Source: Streptomyces spororaveus
GTDB taxonomy: Bacteria > Actinomycetota > Actinomycetes > Streptomycetales > Streptomycetaceae
Assembly (NCBI RefSeq): GCF_016755875.1
Contig: NZ_BNED01000005.1
Coordinates: 3,327,001 to 3,391,000 of the forward strand
Direction: 5' to 3'
Length of the DNA stretch: 64,000 bases
The position numbers and the translations under genes are program-made. Shown here piece after piece: positions 11,081 to 22,112 of the stretch (position 1 is its first letter; each line of letters starts with the position of its first letter). Below the pieces are notes generated by a model that was not told where the DNA came from, ran no database searches, and saw only the letters and a program-made list of their open reading frames with translations.

Positions 11081-11479
11081 TCAGCCCGCCGCGGCGATCG
11101 GCCCGGTACCCGGGGCCTGGCGCAGCTCGGCGGCCCTGCGGCGCATCCGCGCCAGCACCACCCGGCGCTCGGCCGCGGTGAGCCCGCCCCACACCCCGTA
11201 CGGCTCGGGCTGGAGCAGTGCGTGCTCCCGGCAGGCGACCATCACCGGGCAGCGGGCGCAGACGCGCTTGGCGGCCTCCTCGCGGGAGAGCCGGGCCGCG
11301 GTCGGCTCCTTGGACGGCGCGAAGAAGAGCCCCGCCTCGTCTCGGCGGCACACCGCCTCCGCATGCCATGGGCCGTCTTCCGCCCTCGCCGGCACCCGCG
11401 GCTTCGGCACGGCCGCCGCACGCCCCGGAAAACTCTGGACGGCGGCTACCTGCAAGGACTGATGCGGCGGATGCGGCAC
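11081..11479 (-). CDS. wblI: WhiB-like transcription factor
   Basis: 132 residues. The four cluster cysteines are in AVCRRD, RVCARC and VACREH, giving the C-x(n)-C-x2-C-x5-C pattern of the WhiB iron-sulfur domain. GVWGGLTAAERR is the family turn motif and is followed by a basic C-terminal helix that usually contacts DNA. A Pro/Ala-rich N-terminal extension of about 35 residues precedes the domain. Wbl proteins control development and antibiotic production together with sigma factors. The GTG at 11479 has CAGGAG five bases upstream. The wblI symbol rests on gene order next to glpX as remembered from S. coelicolor. Confidence 0.88.
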   Translation of the reverse strand: MPHPPHQSLQVAAVQSFPGRAAAVPKPRVPARAEDGPWHAEAVCRRDEAGLFFAPSKEPTAARLSREEAAKRVCARCPVMVACREHALLQPEPYGVWGGLTAAERRVVLARMRRRAAELRQAPGTGPIAAAG

Positions 11480-11611
11480 GGTCTACTCCTGACGACGTAT
11501 ACGTGAGCGAGAGACGACGCACCTGTCCCTACCCGCTGTACGCGCCCCTATGCACCGCGCGCCACCGGCCGCCGGGGGTTCGTCCGAAAGGAGACCCCAC
11601 CGGCCGGACCG

Positions 11612-12211
11612 TCACGCCGCGGGTGCGGCCCATCCCGGATCCCGTCCGAGGAAGGCCAGCAGGGCGGCCGCCGCGCCTTGGTCCGCGCCGGGCGCGAGGG
11701 GGAACGCCGGGCCGTAGGCGAAGCCGCGCAGCGGCTCGGTGAGGGCGTCGGCGGCCGGGCGCAGGGCGGCGGCCAGCGCGTCGGTCAGGGCCGGGGGGCG
11801 GCCCGTGGCAACGGCGATGTCCCAGGCGTGCACGGCGGCGTCGAGGGCGGCGGCGCCGACGGCCGTCTCGGCCGGTACGGAGAACGGCGGCAGCGGCACC
11901 GCCACCGCGGGGTCTGCGGGGGCGACCCCGGCGAAGGCCTCGGCAGCGGCCGCGAGCGCGGGATCCAGCAGGCTCCGCGGCGGGCCGGCCAGGGTGCCGG
12001 AAGGCGCGAAGGGGTCCTCGGCGGGCCCGGGCCCGCCGGTCAGGCGGGCGGCGTAGGCGAGCTGGTCGCCCGCGGCGTGCCGGAGGACCTGGGCGGCGTT
12101 CCACTGCGTGCAGGGGGTCGGGCGGCCCCAGCCGTCGGCGGGCACCCCCGCGACGGCCTCGCGCAGCGTCTCGTACGCCTGGTCGAGCAATTCCCACGTG
12201 GTTGTCGTCAT
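11612..12211 (-). CDS. TIGR03086-like metal-binding / DinB-type protein
   Basis: 199 residues. It shows the mycothiol-dependent maleylpyruvate isomerase / DinB four-helix pattern: WGRPTPCTQWNAAQVLRHAAGD supplies the first conserved His, and the AAVHAWDIAVATG segment supplies the H-x-WD motif; these usually hold a divalent metal. The specific reaction is unknown. No Shine-Dalgarno is present; TAGTGT lies seven bases before the ATG, so the gene may be leaderless. Confidence 0.82.
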   Translation of the reverse strand: MTTTTWELLDQAYETLREAVAGVPADGWGRPTPCTQWNAAQVLRHAAGDQLAYAARLTGGPGPAEDPFAPSGTLAGPPRSLLDPALAAAAEAFAGVAPADPAVAVPLPPFSVPAETAVGAAALDAAVHAWDIAVATGRPPALTDALAAALRPAADALTEPLRGFAYGPAFPLAPGADQGAAAALLAFLGRDPGWAAPAA

Positions 12212-12218
12212 GAACCGG

Positions 12219-12224
12219 ACACTA
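12219..12224 (-). promoter_or_regulatory. -10 box for the TIGR03086-like gene
   Basis: On the minus strand TAGTGT is separated from the ATG at 12211 by seven bases, and no ribosome-binding site is present. This fits leaderless transcription. Confidence 0.4.
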
Positions 12225-12287
12225 GGGGGTGTCTTGTCGCTCGTCGGCCGAATTCCGTTGGATCCCCGGCCCGTCGAGCCTCCGGGG

Positions 12288-12974
12288 TCAGCCGTCCAGG
12301 CGCTTGCGCAGCTTGCGGGCGAGGTCCACCAGCCGGGCACCGAGCTTGGGGCGCGCCTCGATGTTGCCGAGCAGGGCGAAGCCCCTGACGATCACCACCG
12401 GCGCCTGCGGGTCGCTCTCCCCGCGGCCCTCGCCACGCACCTCGAAGTTGCCGAGGACCCCGCTGCCGTAGCCGCGCAGGGTGACGTTCTCCGGGACCAG
12501 GACCTCGACGCTGCCGAGGACGCAGGTCACGTTGATCTCGGTGACCTGCTGCTCGAAGACCGCCTCGGTGAGGTCGATGGTGATGTCGCCCATGACGGAG
12601 ATCGCCCGGGTCTGCGCGCCCGGCCGCCAGCGGCCCTTGCGGGCCGAGCTGCTGCACACCGCCACTATCGTCTCGGCGGGACCGCCCGGGGCGGAGGAGG
12701 GGGCCGCGTACACCGGGGAGGCATGGACGCCGCCGGGCGCGGGCAGATCCCGTACGAGCGCTTCCAGCTCGCCCACGGTCTTGACCGCGTACAGCGTGTC
12801 CAGACGGTCGGAATGCTCCTCGGCCGTCAGCCGGCCTTCGGCCACGGCATCGCCGAGGATCTGCGCGATCCGGTCCCGGTCCGCGTCGGAGGCGCGCAGC
12901 CCGGCGGGGGCGGAGGCCGCAGGGGCGGGGGCGGGGGCGGCGGGGTGCTTTTCCAGGTCCACGACGCCCAGCAT
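12288..12974 (-). CDS. DUF1707 domain protein with cell-wall-active C-terminal region
   Basis: 228 residues. The DUF1707 (SHOCT-like) domain at about 27-80 reads LRASDADRDRIAQILGDAVA and HSDRLDTLYAVKTVGELEAL. The C-terminal half, with repeating ISVMGDITIDL and VTCVLGSVEVLVPENV segments, looks like the beta-helical LiaF-like domain. No membrane segment is seen, so it is probably cytoplasmic or peripheral. Function is unknown; relatives link to envelope stress. The open frame continues upstream antisense to the fumarase; the first homologous Met is at 12974. Confidence 0.88.
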   Translation of the reverse strand: MLGVVDLEKHPAAPAPAPAASAPAGLRASDADRDRIAQILGDAVAEGRLTAEEHSDRLDTLYAVKTVGELEALVRDLPAPGGVHASPVYAAPSSAPGGPAETIVAVCSSSARKGRWRPGAQTRAISVMGDITIDLTEAVFEQQVTEINVTCVLGSVEVLVPENVTLRGYGSGVLGNFEVRGEGRGESDPQAPVVIVRGFALLGNIEARPKLGARLVDLARKLRKRLDG

Positions 12975-13112
12975 AGCCAGACACGATAGATCGCGATACT
13001 GCCGAGTGAGCCTTACCTCACAGACACGCCCCCGCGGGAAGGTCCTACGCTGGACAACCGCGCTGCCAATTGGTCGCCAGCGCCGTCTGCCGAGTGAGGA
13101 ATGACTGCCGTC

Positions 13113-14777
<1,665 letters not shown>

Positions 14778-14854
14778 CGCGACGGCCGGGGCCCGGGGGC
14801 GTTTCGACGTCACCGGGCACCCAGCCGACCCCGTTCCGCTGGAAGGGCAGGGAC

Positions 14855-15466
14855 ATGCACACCCGGAGCACCCCGTTCGCACTGAGCACGTGGCAGGGCG
14901 GCGGGAAGGGGCAGCCTCGCCGGTCCGGTTGGCAGGGGACGTCCATGGAGTGGGGCGAGATCACGGTCGCCTCGCTGCCGCACGCGGCCGACGACGTCCG
15001 CGCCGCCGAGGTCACCGGCGAGCACATCCCCCGGGGCGTCTTCGAATCGCGCGGCATCCAGGTGATGGTCACCGAACGGCCGACTCTGAACGGGGCGACG
15101 CTGCGCATCGGGGACGCCGTGGTGTACCTGAAGCGGAACCGGTGGGGGGCCACGCATCGGGGCCGCGCCCTGCACATGGGGCACGCCGGCGACCGGTACC
15201 GGCTCTGGGCGGTCAGCCGCCGGGAGTACGTCCTCATGCGCGAGGCGGACCACCAGGACCGCGGTGTCACCGTCAAGGTCAAGGAATCGGGCATCGCCAA
15301 GTGGAAGCGCGTCGACGTGCGCGTGACCGGCCGGGCCCTCGGGGCCGACATCGCGCTCGCCCTCGTCTTCGCGGGGGTCGACCGGTCCGTACTGACCAGG
15401 CGGGGTGCCGTGCGTGCGGGCCTCTCGCGGGTCTTCCACGTGGCGGCGGACTCCGCCCTGGGGTGA
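14855..15466 (+). CDS. Hypothetical protein
   Basis: 203 residues, no membrane segment or signal peptide. The coding look is supported by a good ribosome-binding site (GGAAGGGCAGGGAC) before the ATG, by strong G/C third positions, and by a perfect hairpin terminator downstream. The central part (GATLRIGDAVVYLKRNRWG, HMGHAGDRYRLWAVSRREY) suggests a compact beta-rich fold. I do not recognise a family. An internal ATG at 14945 is an alternative start. Confidence 0.6.
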   Translation: MHTRSTPFALSTWQGGGKGQPRRSGWQGTSMEWGEITVASLPHAADDVRAAEVTGEHIPRGVFESRGIQVMVTERPTLNGATLRIGDAVVYLKRNRWGATHRGRALHMGHAGDRYRLWAVSRREYVLMREADHQDRGVTVKVKESGIAKWKRVDVRVTGRALGADIALALVFAGVDRSVLTRRGAVRAGLSRVFHVAADSALG

Positions 15467-15513
15467 CCGCCGACGACCGGCCGACGGGCTGATCGACGGG
15501 AACAGGACCGTCC

Positions 15514-15547
15514 GAGGGTGTCTCCCCCGTTCGGGGGAGACACCCTC
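15514..15547 (+). terminator. Hairpin terminator
   Basis: A perfect 16-bp inverted repeat (15514-15529 and 15532-15547) with only two bases between the arms, 48 bp after the hypothetical gene and before the secreted-protein gene. Confidence 0.8.
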
Positions 15548-15641
15548 AGGCATGTCCGCCCATCGGCAGATGGCAGGGCGGCGGGCTCCCGGCGAGGCTG
15601 TTCCCGTACCCGAACGGGCCACCTTTCACAGGGAGTTCACG

Positions 15642-16250
15642 ATGAAGAACCGCAAGCGCGCCCTCATCCTGGCCGGAACCGCCGCCGCCCTCGCGGCCAC
15701 CCTGATCGCCGCTGCCCCGGCGCCGGCCGCACCGGCCGCGCCGAAGCTCGCCTCGGTGCACGGCGGCGGGACGGTGGCCTACCCCTACGTCCCGAAGGAG
15801 CACGACATCCGCTTCACCGTCGACGCCGACGCCGCCCCGTGGAGCAGGCCCTTCCCGGCCCCGGGCGGGGAACAGGGCATGCCGGTCGACGCGCGCGGCA
15901 AGGTGACCGTCTACCACGCCATGCCCGACGCGAACTTCACCGGCGTCGCCGAGGCGGAGGTGGACTGCATGGTCACCGGCGGCAAGACGGCCACGGTCAC
16001 CGCGGTGGTCACGTCCTCGAACGTCGGCTGGGAGGGCAAGCGGATCGGGATCAGCGTCCAGGACGGCGAGCGCGGCGGCCCCGACCGGGTGGGCTTCTCG
16101 TGGGGCATCGCCAACGTCGACGTACAGCCCGACGGCTCGGTGGCCGAGCCCCGCGTGGGCACGTGCATGGCCCCGGCCCCCTTCACCGAGGTCACCAAGG
16201 GCGGCTTCAAGGTCACCCCGGCGCCCTTGGCCCCGCGGCCGAAGCCGTAG
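15642..16250 (+). CDS. Secreted hypothetical protein
   Basis: 202 residues. A classical signal peptide (MKNRKRALILAGTAAALAAT, with likely cleavage after an AxA at about residue 30) is followed by a mature domain with two cysteines that may pair (VDCMVTGGK and GTCMAPAP). The ribosome-binding site CAGGGAG is good. I do not recognise a family; the charged, beta-rich mature part suggests an extracellular protein, perhaps wall associated. No neighbour suggests a pathway. Confidence 0.75.
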   Translation: MKNRKRALILAGTAAALAATLIAAAPAPAAPAAPKLASVHGGGTVAYPYVPKEHDIRFTVDADAAPWSRPFPAPGGEQGMPVDARGKVTVYHAMPDANFTGVAEAEVDCMVTGGKTATVTAVVTSSNVGWEGKRIGISVQDGERGGPDRVGFSWGIANVDVQPDGSVAEPRVGTCMAPAPFTEVTKGGFKVTPAPLAPRPKP

Positions 16251-16455
16251 TCACGGCGTCGGACCCGACGGGTACCGGGCCTCAACGGGGGTGGCCCGGT
16301 CCCCCGCCCACCGCGCGGCGGCCACCCCGGTGCGGCCGCCCACCGGTCCACGGCCGGCTGCCGCCGACAGCGGGTCGTCCCGTACATCTTCCGTTCCGCC
16401 GTCCGGACGGCACGCGGCACCGGGCCGGCCACCGCATCCGGATACCGTTTCTTCC

Positions 16456-17229
16456 ATGAACCGGCAGTCCATGCTCCCCGCCACCGCCCGCGCCGTCCGG
16501 GTCGTCGCCCACCGCGGGGCGTCCCACGAGCACCCCGAGCACACCCTCGCCGCCTACCGGCAGGCCATCGCCGACGGGGCCGACGCGCTCGAATGCGACG
16601 TACGGCTCACCGCCGACCACAAGCTGGTGTGCGTGCACGACCGGCGGGTCGAGCGGACCTCCGACGGGCGCGGGGTGGTCTCCGAGATGACGTACGCGGA
16701 GCTCTCCGCGCTCGACTTCGGGGCGTGGAAGGGGGCCGGGCACGCCGGGGCCCGGGTGCTGCTCTTCGAGGACCTGCTCCGGGAGGCGCTGGCCGCGCCC
16801 CGGCCGGTCGGGCTCGCCGTCGAGACCAAGCACCCGACCCGGGCGGGCGGCCGGCTGGAGGCCGAGCTGGTCCGGATGCTCGGGGAGTACGGGCTGGCGG
16901 ACGGCTCCACCGGCCGCGTCGAGGTGATGAGCTTCTCCCGGAACGCGCTGGTCCGGACGCACCGGCTCGCGCCGGGCCTGCCGACCGTGTTCCTCATCGA
17001 GCACAGGGTCAGGCCGGTGCGCCCGCCCTACGCGACCCACGCGGGCCCGGGCATCGACCTCGTACGCCGGGACCCGGGGCTGGTGGCCCGGCTCAAGGCG
17101 AAGGGGCTGTCGGTGCGGGTGTGGACGGTGGACGAGCCGCAGGACGTGGAGCTGTGCGTGCGCCTCGGCGTGGACACGATCATCACCAACCGGCCCAAGC
17201 AGGTACGGGAGCAGCTCGAGGCCCGCTGA
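16456..17229 (+). CDS. Glycerophosphodiester phosphodiesterase
   Basis: 257 residues. The TIM-barrel GDPD motifs are clear: VVAHRGASHEHPEHT (catalytic His-Arg), ALECDVRLTADHKLVCVHD (metal-binding Glu-x-Asp and general-acid His), GLAVETKH and the C-terminal VWTVDEPQDVELCVRLGVDTIITNRP. It would split glycerophosphodiesters into glycerol-3-phosphate and an alcohol. No signal peptide is seen, so it is cytoplasmic. The start lacks a ribosome-binding site but has TACCGT seven bases upstream, so it may be leaderless. Confidence 0.93.
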   Translation: MNRQSMLPATARAVRVVAHRGASHEHPEHTLAAYRQAIADGADALECDVRLTADHKLVCVHDRRVERTSDGRGVVSEMTYAELSALDFGAWKGAGHAGARVLLFEDLLREALAAPRPVGLAVETKHPTRAGGRLEAELVRMLGEYGLADGSTGRVEVMSFSRNALVRTHRLAPGLPTVFLIEHRVRPVRPPYATHAGPGIDLVRRDPGLVARLKAKGLSVRVWTVDEPQDVELCVRLGVDTIITNRPKQVREQLEAR

Positions 17230-17253
17230 CCCGCGGCCCGCAGGCCGGGCCGG

Positions 17254-17823
17254 TCAGGCCCGCTGCCCCGCGGTGCGCGGGGACCTCGCCGAGGAGCGGG
17301 CGCGTACGGCGCCCACGCCGCAGGCGGCGACGCCGGCCAGCGCGATCACGATCAGGGGATTGGCCCAGATCGGGACGAGCTCGACGCTGGTGCCGTCGGG
17401 GAAGTCGCACACCTTCGACAGGGGGAAGCTCCGCGAAGTGATCTTTATGTCGCCGTCGGGGGTCCGGTGGGACTCGGGGCCGAACTGTGCCGCGCGTTCT
17501 TCGAGGCAGGGCCGCGTGGGGCGGGAGTTGAGCCCGCTGAGGCCGCCCACGGCGAAGGCGAGGACGGCGAGGCACAGACAGGCGACGGCCCCTTCCACCC
17601 AGGGGCCGACGGCGCCGCGGCTCATGCCCGGCCTCTGGGTCGCCACCAGGTGCACCGCCTTGACGAGCAGGAAGGCGCCGGCCGGGAGGGCCAGGAGGAC
17701 GGCTGCGGCTGCTACGAGGATCGGACTCACCCTTACGTGGAAACGGTGCTTCAGGCAGGCGCCCGCCGAGGGGCGGGGCGCCACGGTCACCCTGCCACAA
17801 CACCCCCTCCGAGCAGCGGACAT
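17254..17823 (-). CDS. Hypothetical membrane protein
   Basis: Up to 189 residues with three hydrophobic stretches (PILVAAAAVLLALPAGAFLL, GAVACLCLAVLAFAVGG and PLIVIALAGVAACGVGA). A short extracytoplasmic loop between the second and third has two cysteines (RPCLEER and SKVCDFP). No family is recognised. The true start is uncertain: a GTG at 17730, just before the first membrane segment, is the likelier alternative because the first 31 residues look non-conserved. The upstream edge carries a perfect short palindrome. Confidence 0.55.
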   Translation of the reverse strand: MSAARRGCCGRVTVAPRPSAGACLKHRFHVRVSPILVAAAAVLLALPAGAFLLVKAVHLVATQRPGMSRGAVGPWVEGAVACLCLAVLAFAVGGLSGLNSRPTRPCLEERAAQFGPESHRTPDGDIKITSRSFPLSKVCDFPDGTSVELVPIWANPLIVIALAGVAACGVGAVRARSSARSPRTAGQRA

Positions 17824-17838
17824 ACGTTCGTCGAACGT
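17824..17838. promoter_or_regulatory. Short perfect palindrome
   Basis: ACGTTCGTCGAACGT, two perfect 7-base arms around a single T, lies immediately upstream of the longest possible start of the membrane-protein gene. It could be a regulator site; nothing identifies the regulator. Confidence 0.35.
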
Positions 17839-17877
17839 GAGGGCGTCGCGTTCGGCCCGCGGCCCGGCACGGAAACA

Positions 17878-17901
17878 CCCGGCCGGGGTGCGCCGGCCGG
17901 G
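17878..17901 (-). terminator. Hairpin terminator after the lipase gene
   Basis: A perfect 9-bp GC-rich stem (17878-17886 and 17893-17901) with a six-base loop, about 28 bp past the stop of the GDSL hydrolase gene. Confidence 0.6.
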
Positions 17902-17928
17902 CGTGGGGGGTTCGTGGGTGCGGGGCGG

Positions 17929-19458
17929 TTATGCGAAGCGCTGGTCGGCGGATCCGTTGCAGGTCTGCAGGCGCAGCGGCTCGTGGGCGGCGGCCACCGT
18001 CAGGCACATGCCCGGGGCGGCGGCGGGCCGGAAGGTGGCGCCGTCGCGGACGAACCGCTGGTTCGCGCCGCCGTGGCAGTTCCAGATGATCAGGGCGGTG
18101 CCGGAGCCGTAGTCGGCGCCGGGGGCGTCGAGGCAGCGGTCCTGGGTGAGTTCGACGTGGAGGGACGTGCGGGCGCTGTCGTACCACCAGCCCTGGTTAC
18201 GGCCGCCGTGGCAGTCCCAGCCGACGATCCTGGTCCCGTTGGCGCTGGAGCCGCCGAAGGAGTCGAGGCAGGTGCCGGTCGCCTCGTTCTTCAGGGGCTT
18301 GAACGCGGCGTCCCAGGATCCGGCCCGGAGAACGGGCGTACCGGTGCTCGCGGGGTCGGCGCAGGAGGCCTCGCGCAGGCCCGAGTCGTAGAGCTGGGTC
18401 AGACAGGACGCGAAGGCGCCGTGGCCCCGGTAGTTGGGGTGGAAGGACTGCCGGGCGGTGTTCTCGTCCCACGGGAAGTGGTCCCCGAGGTCCAGGTAGA
18501 GGCCACGGGCCCAGGTGTCCTCCATGCACACCTCGTGGCCGTGGAACAGCCGCGAGTTGTCCAGGTAGACCGCGCCGGAGGCGAGGGCCGCCGCGCGCAT
18601 GCCCTTCTCGAACGCGGGCACCGCGTAGTTGCGGCCCCACGCGGCGTCGGAGTCGTAGCCCGCGCAGCCGCCGGGGAGCTTGCCGGGGAAGTTCGGGTTG
18701 TCGTGGAAGTCGGGCCCGATGGGGCTCGGGTAGCCCATCACGACGAGCTTGTAGTCGGAGTCGGCGTAGCCGGCGTCGCGCATGACGGTCCTGAGGTCGG
18801 CGACCGTGGCCTCGACCTTGGGCTTCAGGCCGTCGACGCGGGCCTGCCAGCCGGGGCCGTACTTGGGCTCGCAGGTGCCCTGGCCGAGCACCCAGCGGGT
18901 CACGCAGTCGGTCATGACGGGGCCGAACTGCAGGTCGTCGTTGGCCCCGGCGACCAGCAGCACCATCTTGATCTTCGTGTTGCGCGCCTTGACGGCCAGG
19001 TTGTCGCTCTGGACCAGCTCGTCGGCGTACTGCTTGCTGCCGCCGATCCTGATGTTGCCGGTGTAGCCGCCGGAGCAGGCGACGTTGAAGGTCAGGTCGG
19101 CCGGTATGCCGGTGCGGTGGATCGCCGCGTCCGGCGAGCGGTGGCACTGGTTGTCCGGGGTGTTGGTCGCGGGGTCGTAGGTGCCGACGCCCTCGCCCGA
19201 AATCTCGCTGTCGCCCAGCGAGATCAGGCCAGTTTTCCGCTCGTTCGGCGGGCGCACGGCGGGGTCGCCGTAGATCTTGGTCGCCTCCGCCGCCCGGATG
19301 GCCTCCAGCTCGGGCGACAGCGGCGCGACGGCGGCCCCGGGGGCGGGCGCCGCCTGGGCCATGGGGGTGACGGCGGTGACACCTCCCAGGGCGGCCGCGA
19401 TCGCCGCGACGGCGGCGAAGGTAGATCTGAGCATGGGTCTCGTACGGGCACGTGCCAT
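17929..19458 (-). CDS. Secreted SGNH/GDSL hydrolase with C-terminal ricin-type lectin domain
   Basis: 509 residues. A signal peptide (about 1-36) precedes an SGNH esterase/lipase domain (about 75-370). The catalytic Ser is in [11 protein letters not shown], the oxyanion Gly/Asn in VACSGG and LLVAGANDD, and the Asp/His pair probably in the [13 protein letters not shown] region. A beta-trefoil ricin domain (about 385-509) shows three repeats with C-L-D and N-Q-W/F-like motifs ([43 protein letters not shown]). It probably binds a polysaccharide while hydrolysing an ester. The ATG at 19458 has GGGGAGG upstream. Confidence 0.92.
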   Translation of the reverse strand: MARARTRPMLRSTFAAVAAIAAALGGVTAVTPMAQAAPAPGAAVAPLSPELEAIRAAEATKIYGDPAVRPPNERKTGLISLGDSEISGEGVGTYDPATNTPDNQCHRSPDAAIHRTGIPADLTFNVACSGGYTGNIRIGGSKQYADELVQSDNLAVKARNTKIKMVLLVAGANDDLQFGPVMTDCVTRWVLGQGTCEPKYGPGWQARVDGLKPKVEATVADLRTVMRDAGYADSDYKLVVMGYPSPIGPDFHDNPNFPGKLPGGCAGYDSDAAWGRNYAVPAFEKGMRAAALASGAVYLDNSRLFHGHEVCMEDTWARGLYLDLGDHFPWDENTARQSFHPNYRGHGAFASCLTQLYDSGLREASCADPASTGTPVLRAGSWDAAFKPLKNEATGTCLDSFGGSSANGTRIVGWDCHGGRNQGWWYDSARTSLHVELTQDRCLDAPGADYGSGTALIIWNCHGGANQRFVRDGATFRPAAAPGMCLTVAAAHEPLRLQTCNGSADQRFA

Positions 19459-19567
19459 GGAACGCCTCCCCGGATCTGAGTGTTACCCCCGGTATTTACT
19501 GGCCGGTAGGGGAGTTGGGAACACTTCGAACAAGACAATTGCTCAACTTATTGAGGAGGCTTCACAC

Positions 19568-20971
19568 ATGACGGATGACCAGCAGGCCGACGCGTACCGG
19601 ACCGAGCACGACTCCATGGGCGACGTACGGGTGCCCCGGCACGCGAAATGGCGCGCCCAGACCCAGCGCGCGGTCGAGAACTTCCCCATCTCCGGGCAGC
19701 GGCTGGAGCGCGCCCACATCGAGGCACTGGCCCGGATCAAGGCGGCCGCCGCCGTGGTGAACGCGAAGCTCGGCGTGGTGGACCAGGAGGTCGCCGACGC
19801 GATCCGCTCCGCCGCCGCCGAGGTCGCGGACGGCCGCTGGGACGACCACTTCCCCGTGGACGTCTTCCAGACCGGCTCCGGAACCTCGTCCAACATGAAC
19901 ACCAACGAGGTGATCGCCACCCTGGCCACCGAGCGCCTGGGCCGCGAAGTCCATCCCAACGACCACGTCAACGCGTCGCAGAGCTCCAACGACGTGTTCC
20001 CGTCCTCCATCCACATCGCCGCCACCGCCGCCGTCACCGGTGAGCTGATCCCGGCCCTGGAACACCTGGCGGCCGCGCTGGAGCGCAAGGCCGCCGAGTT
20101 CGCGCAGGTCGTCAAGGCCGGGCGCACCCACCTCATGGACGCCACCCCGGTCACCCTCGGCCAGGAGTTCGGCGGGTACGCCGTCCAGATCCGCTACGGC
20201 GTCGAGCGGCTGCGGGCGGCCCTGCCCCGGCTGGCCGAGCTGCCGCTGGGCGGCACGGCGGTGGGCACCGGCATCAACACCCCGCCCGGGTTCTCCGCCG
20301 CGGTGATCGCCGAGGTCGCCGCCACGACCGGGCTGCCGCTGACCGAGGCCCGCGACCACTTCGAGGCGCAGGGGGCCCGGGACGCGCTCGTGGAGACCTC
20401 CGGAATGCTCCGTACGGTCGCCGTGTCCCTCACCAAGATCTCCAACGACCTTCGCTGGATGGCGTCCGGACCGCGCACCGGTTTGGCCGAAATCAATCTC
20501 CCCGATCTCCAGCCGGGCTCCTCGATCATGCCCGGGAAGGTCAATCCGGTGGTCCCGGAGGCCGTCCTGATGGTCGCCGCCCAGGTCATGGGGAACGACG
20601 CCACCGTCGCCGTGGCGGGCGCGGCCGGCAACTTCGAGCTCAATGTGATGCTCCCGGTGATGGCCAGGAACCTCCTCGAATCGATCCGCCTGCTCGGCAC
20701 GGTGAGCCGTCTGCTGGCCGACCGCACGATCGACGGAATCACCGCCAACGAGGCCCGGGCCAGGGAGTACGCAGAGTCCTCGCCCTCCGTCGTCACCCCG
20801 CTCAACCGCTACATCGGCTACGAGGAGGCCGCCAAGGTCGCCAAGAGGTCCCTCGCCGAGCGCAGGACGATCCGGGAGGTGGTCCTTGAGTCCGGCTACG
20901 TGGAGCGCGGCGCCCTCACTCTGGAGCAGCTCGACGAGGCCCTCGACGTGCTCCGGATGACGCATCCCTGA
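19568..20971 (+). CDS. fumC: Class II fumarate hydratase
   Basis: 467 residues, the usual length. A homotetrameric iron-free fumarase of the aspartase/fumarase superfamily. Signatures are the substrate-contact [50 protein letters not shown] and the flexible SS-loop [12 protein letters not shown], which carries the catalytic serine. The start has GAGGAGG upstream. It stays active when iron is scarce or under oxidative stress, when the class I enzyme 6 kb away would fail. Confidence 0.97.
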   Translation: MTDDQQADAYRTEHDSMGDVRVPRHAKWRAQTQRAVENFPISGQRLERAHIEALARIKAAAAVVNAKLGVVDQEVADAIRSAAAEVADGRWDDHFPVDVFQTGSGTSSNMNTNEVIATLATERLGREVHPNDHVNASQSSNDVFPSSIHIAATAAVTGELIPALEHLAAALERKAAEFAQVVKAGRTHLMDATPVTLGQEFGGYAVQIRYGVERLRAALPRLAELPLGGTAVGTGINTPPGFSAAVIAEVAATTGLPLTEARDHFEAQGARDALVETSGMLRTVAVSLTKISNDLRWMASGPRTGLAEINLPDLQPGSSIMPGKVNPVVPEAVLMVAAQVMGNDATVAVAGAAGNFELNVMLPVMARNLLESIRLLGTVSRLLADRTIDGITANEARAREYAESSPSVVTPLNRYIGYEEAAKVAKRSLAERRTIREVVLESGYVERGALTLEQLDEALDVLRMTHP

Positions 20972-21071
20972 CCCGTCCGGCCACATCCGCGGGCGGGGTC
21001 CGGATCCGGTCGATTCCGCTCTCCGAACACCCCGGTGACCTGCGCCGCAGCGGGCCCGGGGACCCCCGCCC

Positions 21072-21084
21072 TAAGATCTGCGCA
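21072..21084 (+). promoter_or_regulatory. -10 box of a likely leaderless promoter
   Basis: TAAGAT at 21072-21077, six bases, then the ATG at 21084. No ribosome-binding site is present. Confidence 0.5.
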
Positions 21085-21803
21085 TGACAGGTACTTCCGA
21101 GCCCGGGGGCTCCGCGGCGCGGAGCGCGCCGCCGAGCCCCGCGCAGGGCCCGCGCTGGGCGCCCGGGGAGCAGATCCTCTGGCGCTACCGCGACCACGCC
21201 CCGGGGCTGAAGGGCCCGGTCCACATCTGCCGCCCGGTGACCGTGGTCCAGGACACGGAGGAGCTGCTGGCGGTGTGGATGGCCCCCGGCACCGAGTGCG
21301 TGAAGCCGGTCCTCGCCGACGGCACGTCCGTCCACGAGGAACCGCTCGCCACCCGCTACACGGCGCCGCGGACCACCGCACGGTCGCGCTGGTTCGGCGG
21401 CGGTGTCCTGAAACTGGCCCGGCCCGGCGACTCCTGGTCCGTGTGGCTGTTCTGGGGCCCCGGCTGGCAGTTCAAGAACTGGTACGTGAACCTGGAGGAG
21501 CCGCGCTCGCGCTGGGCCGGCGGGGTGGATTCCGTGGACCACTTCCTGGACATCGCCGTCTATCCGGACCGCAGTTGGAACTGGCTGGACGAGGACGAGT
21601 TCGCGCAGGCGCAGCGGTGCGGCCTGATGGACCGTGAGCAGGCCGACCGGGTACGGGAGGCGGGCCGCGCGGCGGTCGGGCTCATCGAGGAATGGGGCGC
21701 CCCGTTCTCCGGCGGCTGGGAGGACTGGAGGCCTGATCCGGCCTGGAGCATTCCACCCCTTCCGGACGACTGGGACCGCACCCCGGCGCATATGAGCTCA
21801 TGA
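21084..21803 (+). CDS. DUF402 domain-containing protein
   Basis: 239 residues. The core (about 25-200) shows the DUF402 pattern: GEQILWRYRDHAPG, then the tryptophan-rich WSVWLFWGPGWQFKNWYVNL and an acidic metal-type motif DIAVYPDRSWNWLDEDEF. DUF402 proteins include nucleoside di/triphosphatases such as Staphylococcus Sa1684 and FomD-like hydrolases; the activity here is inferred. No signal peptide. A leaderless promoter box directly precedes the start. It lies between fumC and the SpoIIE-type regulator gene. Confidence 0.86.
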   Translation: MTGTSEPGGSAARSAPPSPAQGPRWAPGEQILWRYRDHAPGLKGPVHICRPVTVVQDTEELLAVWMAPGTECVKPVLADGTSVHEEPLATRYTAPRTTARSRWFGGGVLKLARPGDSWSVWLFWGPGWQFKNWYVNLEEPRSRWAGGVDSVDHFLDIAVYPDRSWNWLDEDEFAQAQRCGLMDREQADRVREAGRAAVGLIEEWGAPFSGGWEDWRPDPAWSIPPLPDDWDRTPAHMSS

Positions 21804-22112
21804 GACCCTTGATGCGCCCCCAGGGTTCAAACGTAGGATCGTCCTCCACGAGGTCATGTGCGCGGGACGGTGCGGTCGGTCCGCCGCTGCGCAAGTGGCG
21901 TACCGAGCGGCGGATGTGACCGGAGGTCAGGCGCACGACCAGAGGTGACGAGGGGGCGGGGGTCCGTCAGGGGCACCTCCCGGCCGGAGGTTGGGAGAGA
22001 AGTTTGGGGCAGGAACCTCGGGGCGATGGTGCCCGGGCCGCTGAGCGGGTATACCGCGACTGACCGAGTTGTGTGCAGCGCACATCGAGCGCAAACGGAC
22101 GGAAATCCACGC
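21804..22112 (+). promoter_or_regulatory. Intergenic leader upstream of the SpoIIE-type gene
   Basis: This 309-bp gap holds a possible sigma-HrdB-like promoter: TTGATG at 21809-21814 and TAGGAT at 21834-21839, with a 19-bp spacer. The rest would be a GC-rich leader of about 270 bases; the frame is open from 21858 but that extension has no recognisable protein sequence. Confidence 0.35.

Noticed and set aside
21820-21845. Possible tRNA T-loop sequence (GGGTTCAAAC)
   Set aside because: No acceptor stem or anticodon arm could be drawn around it.
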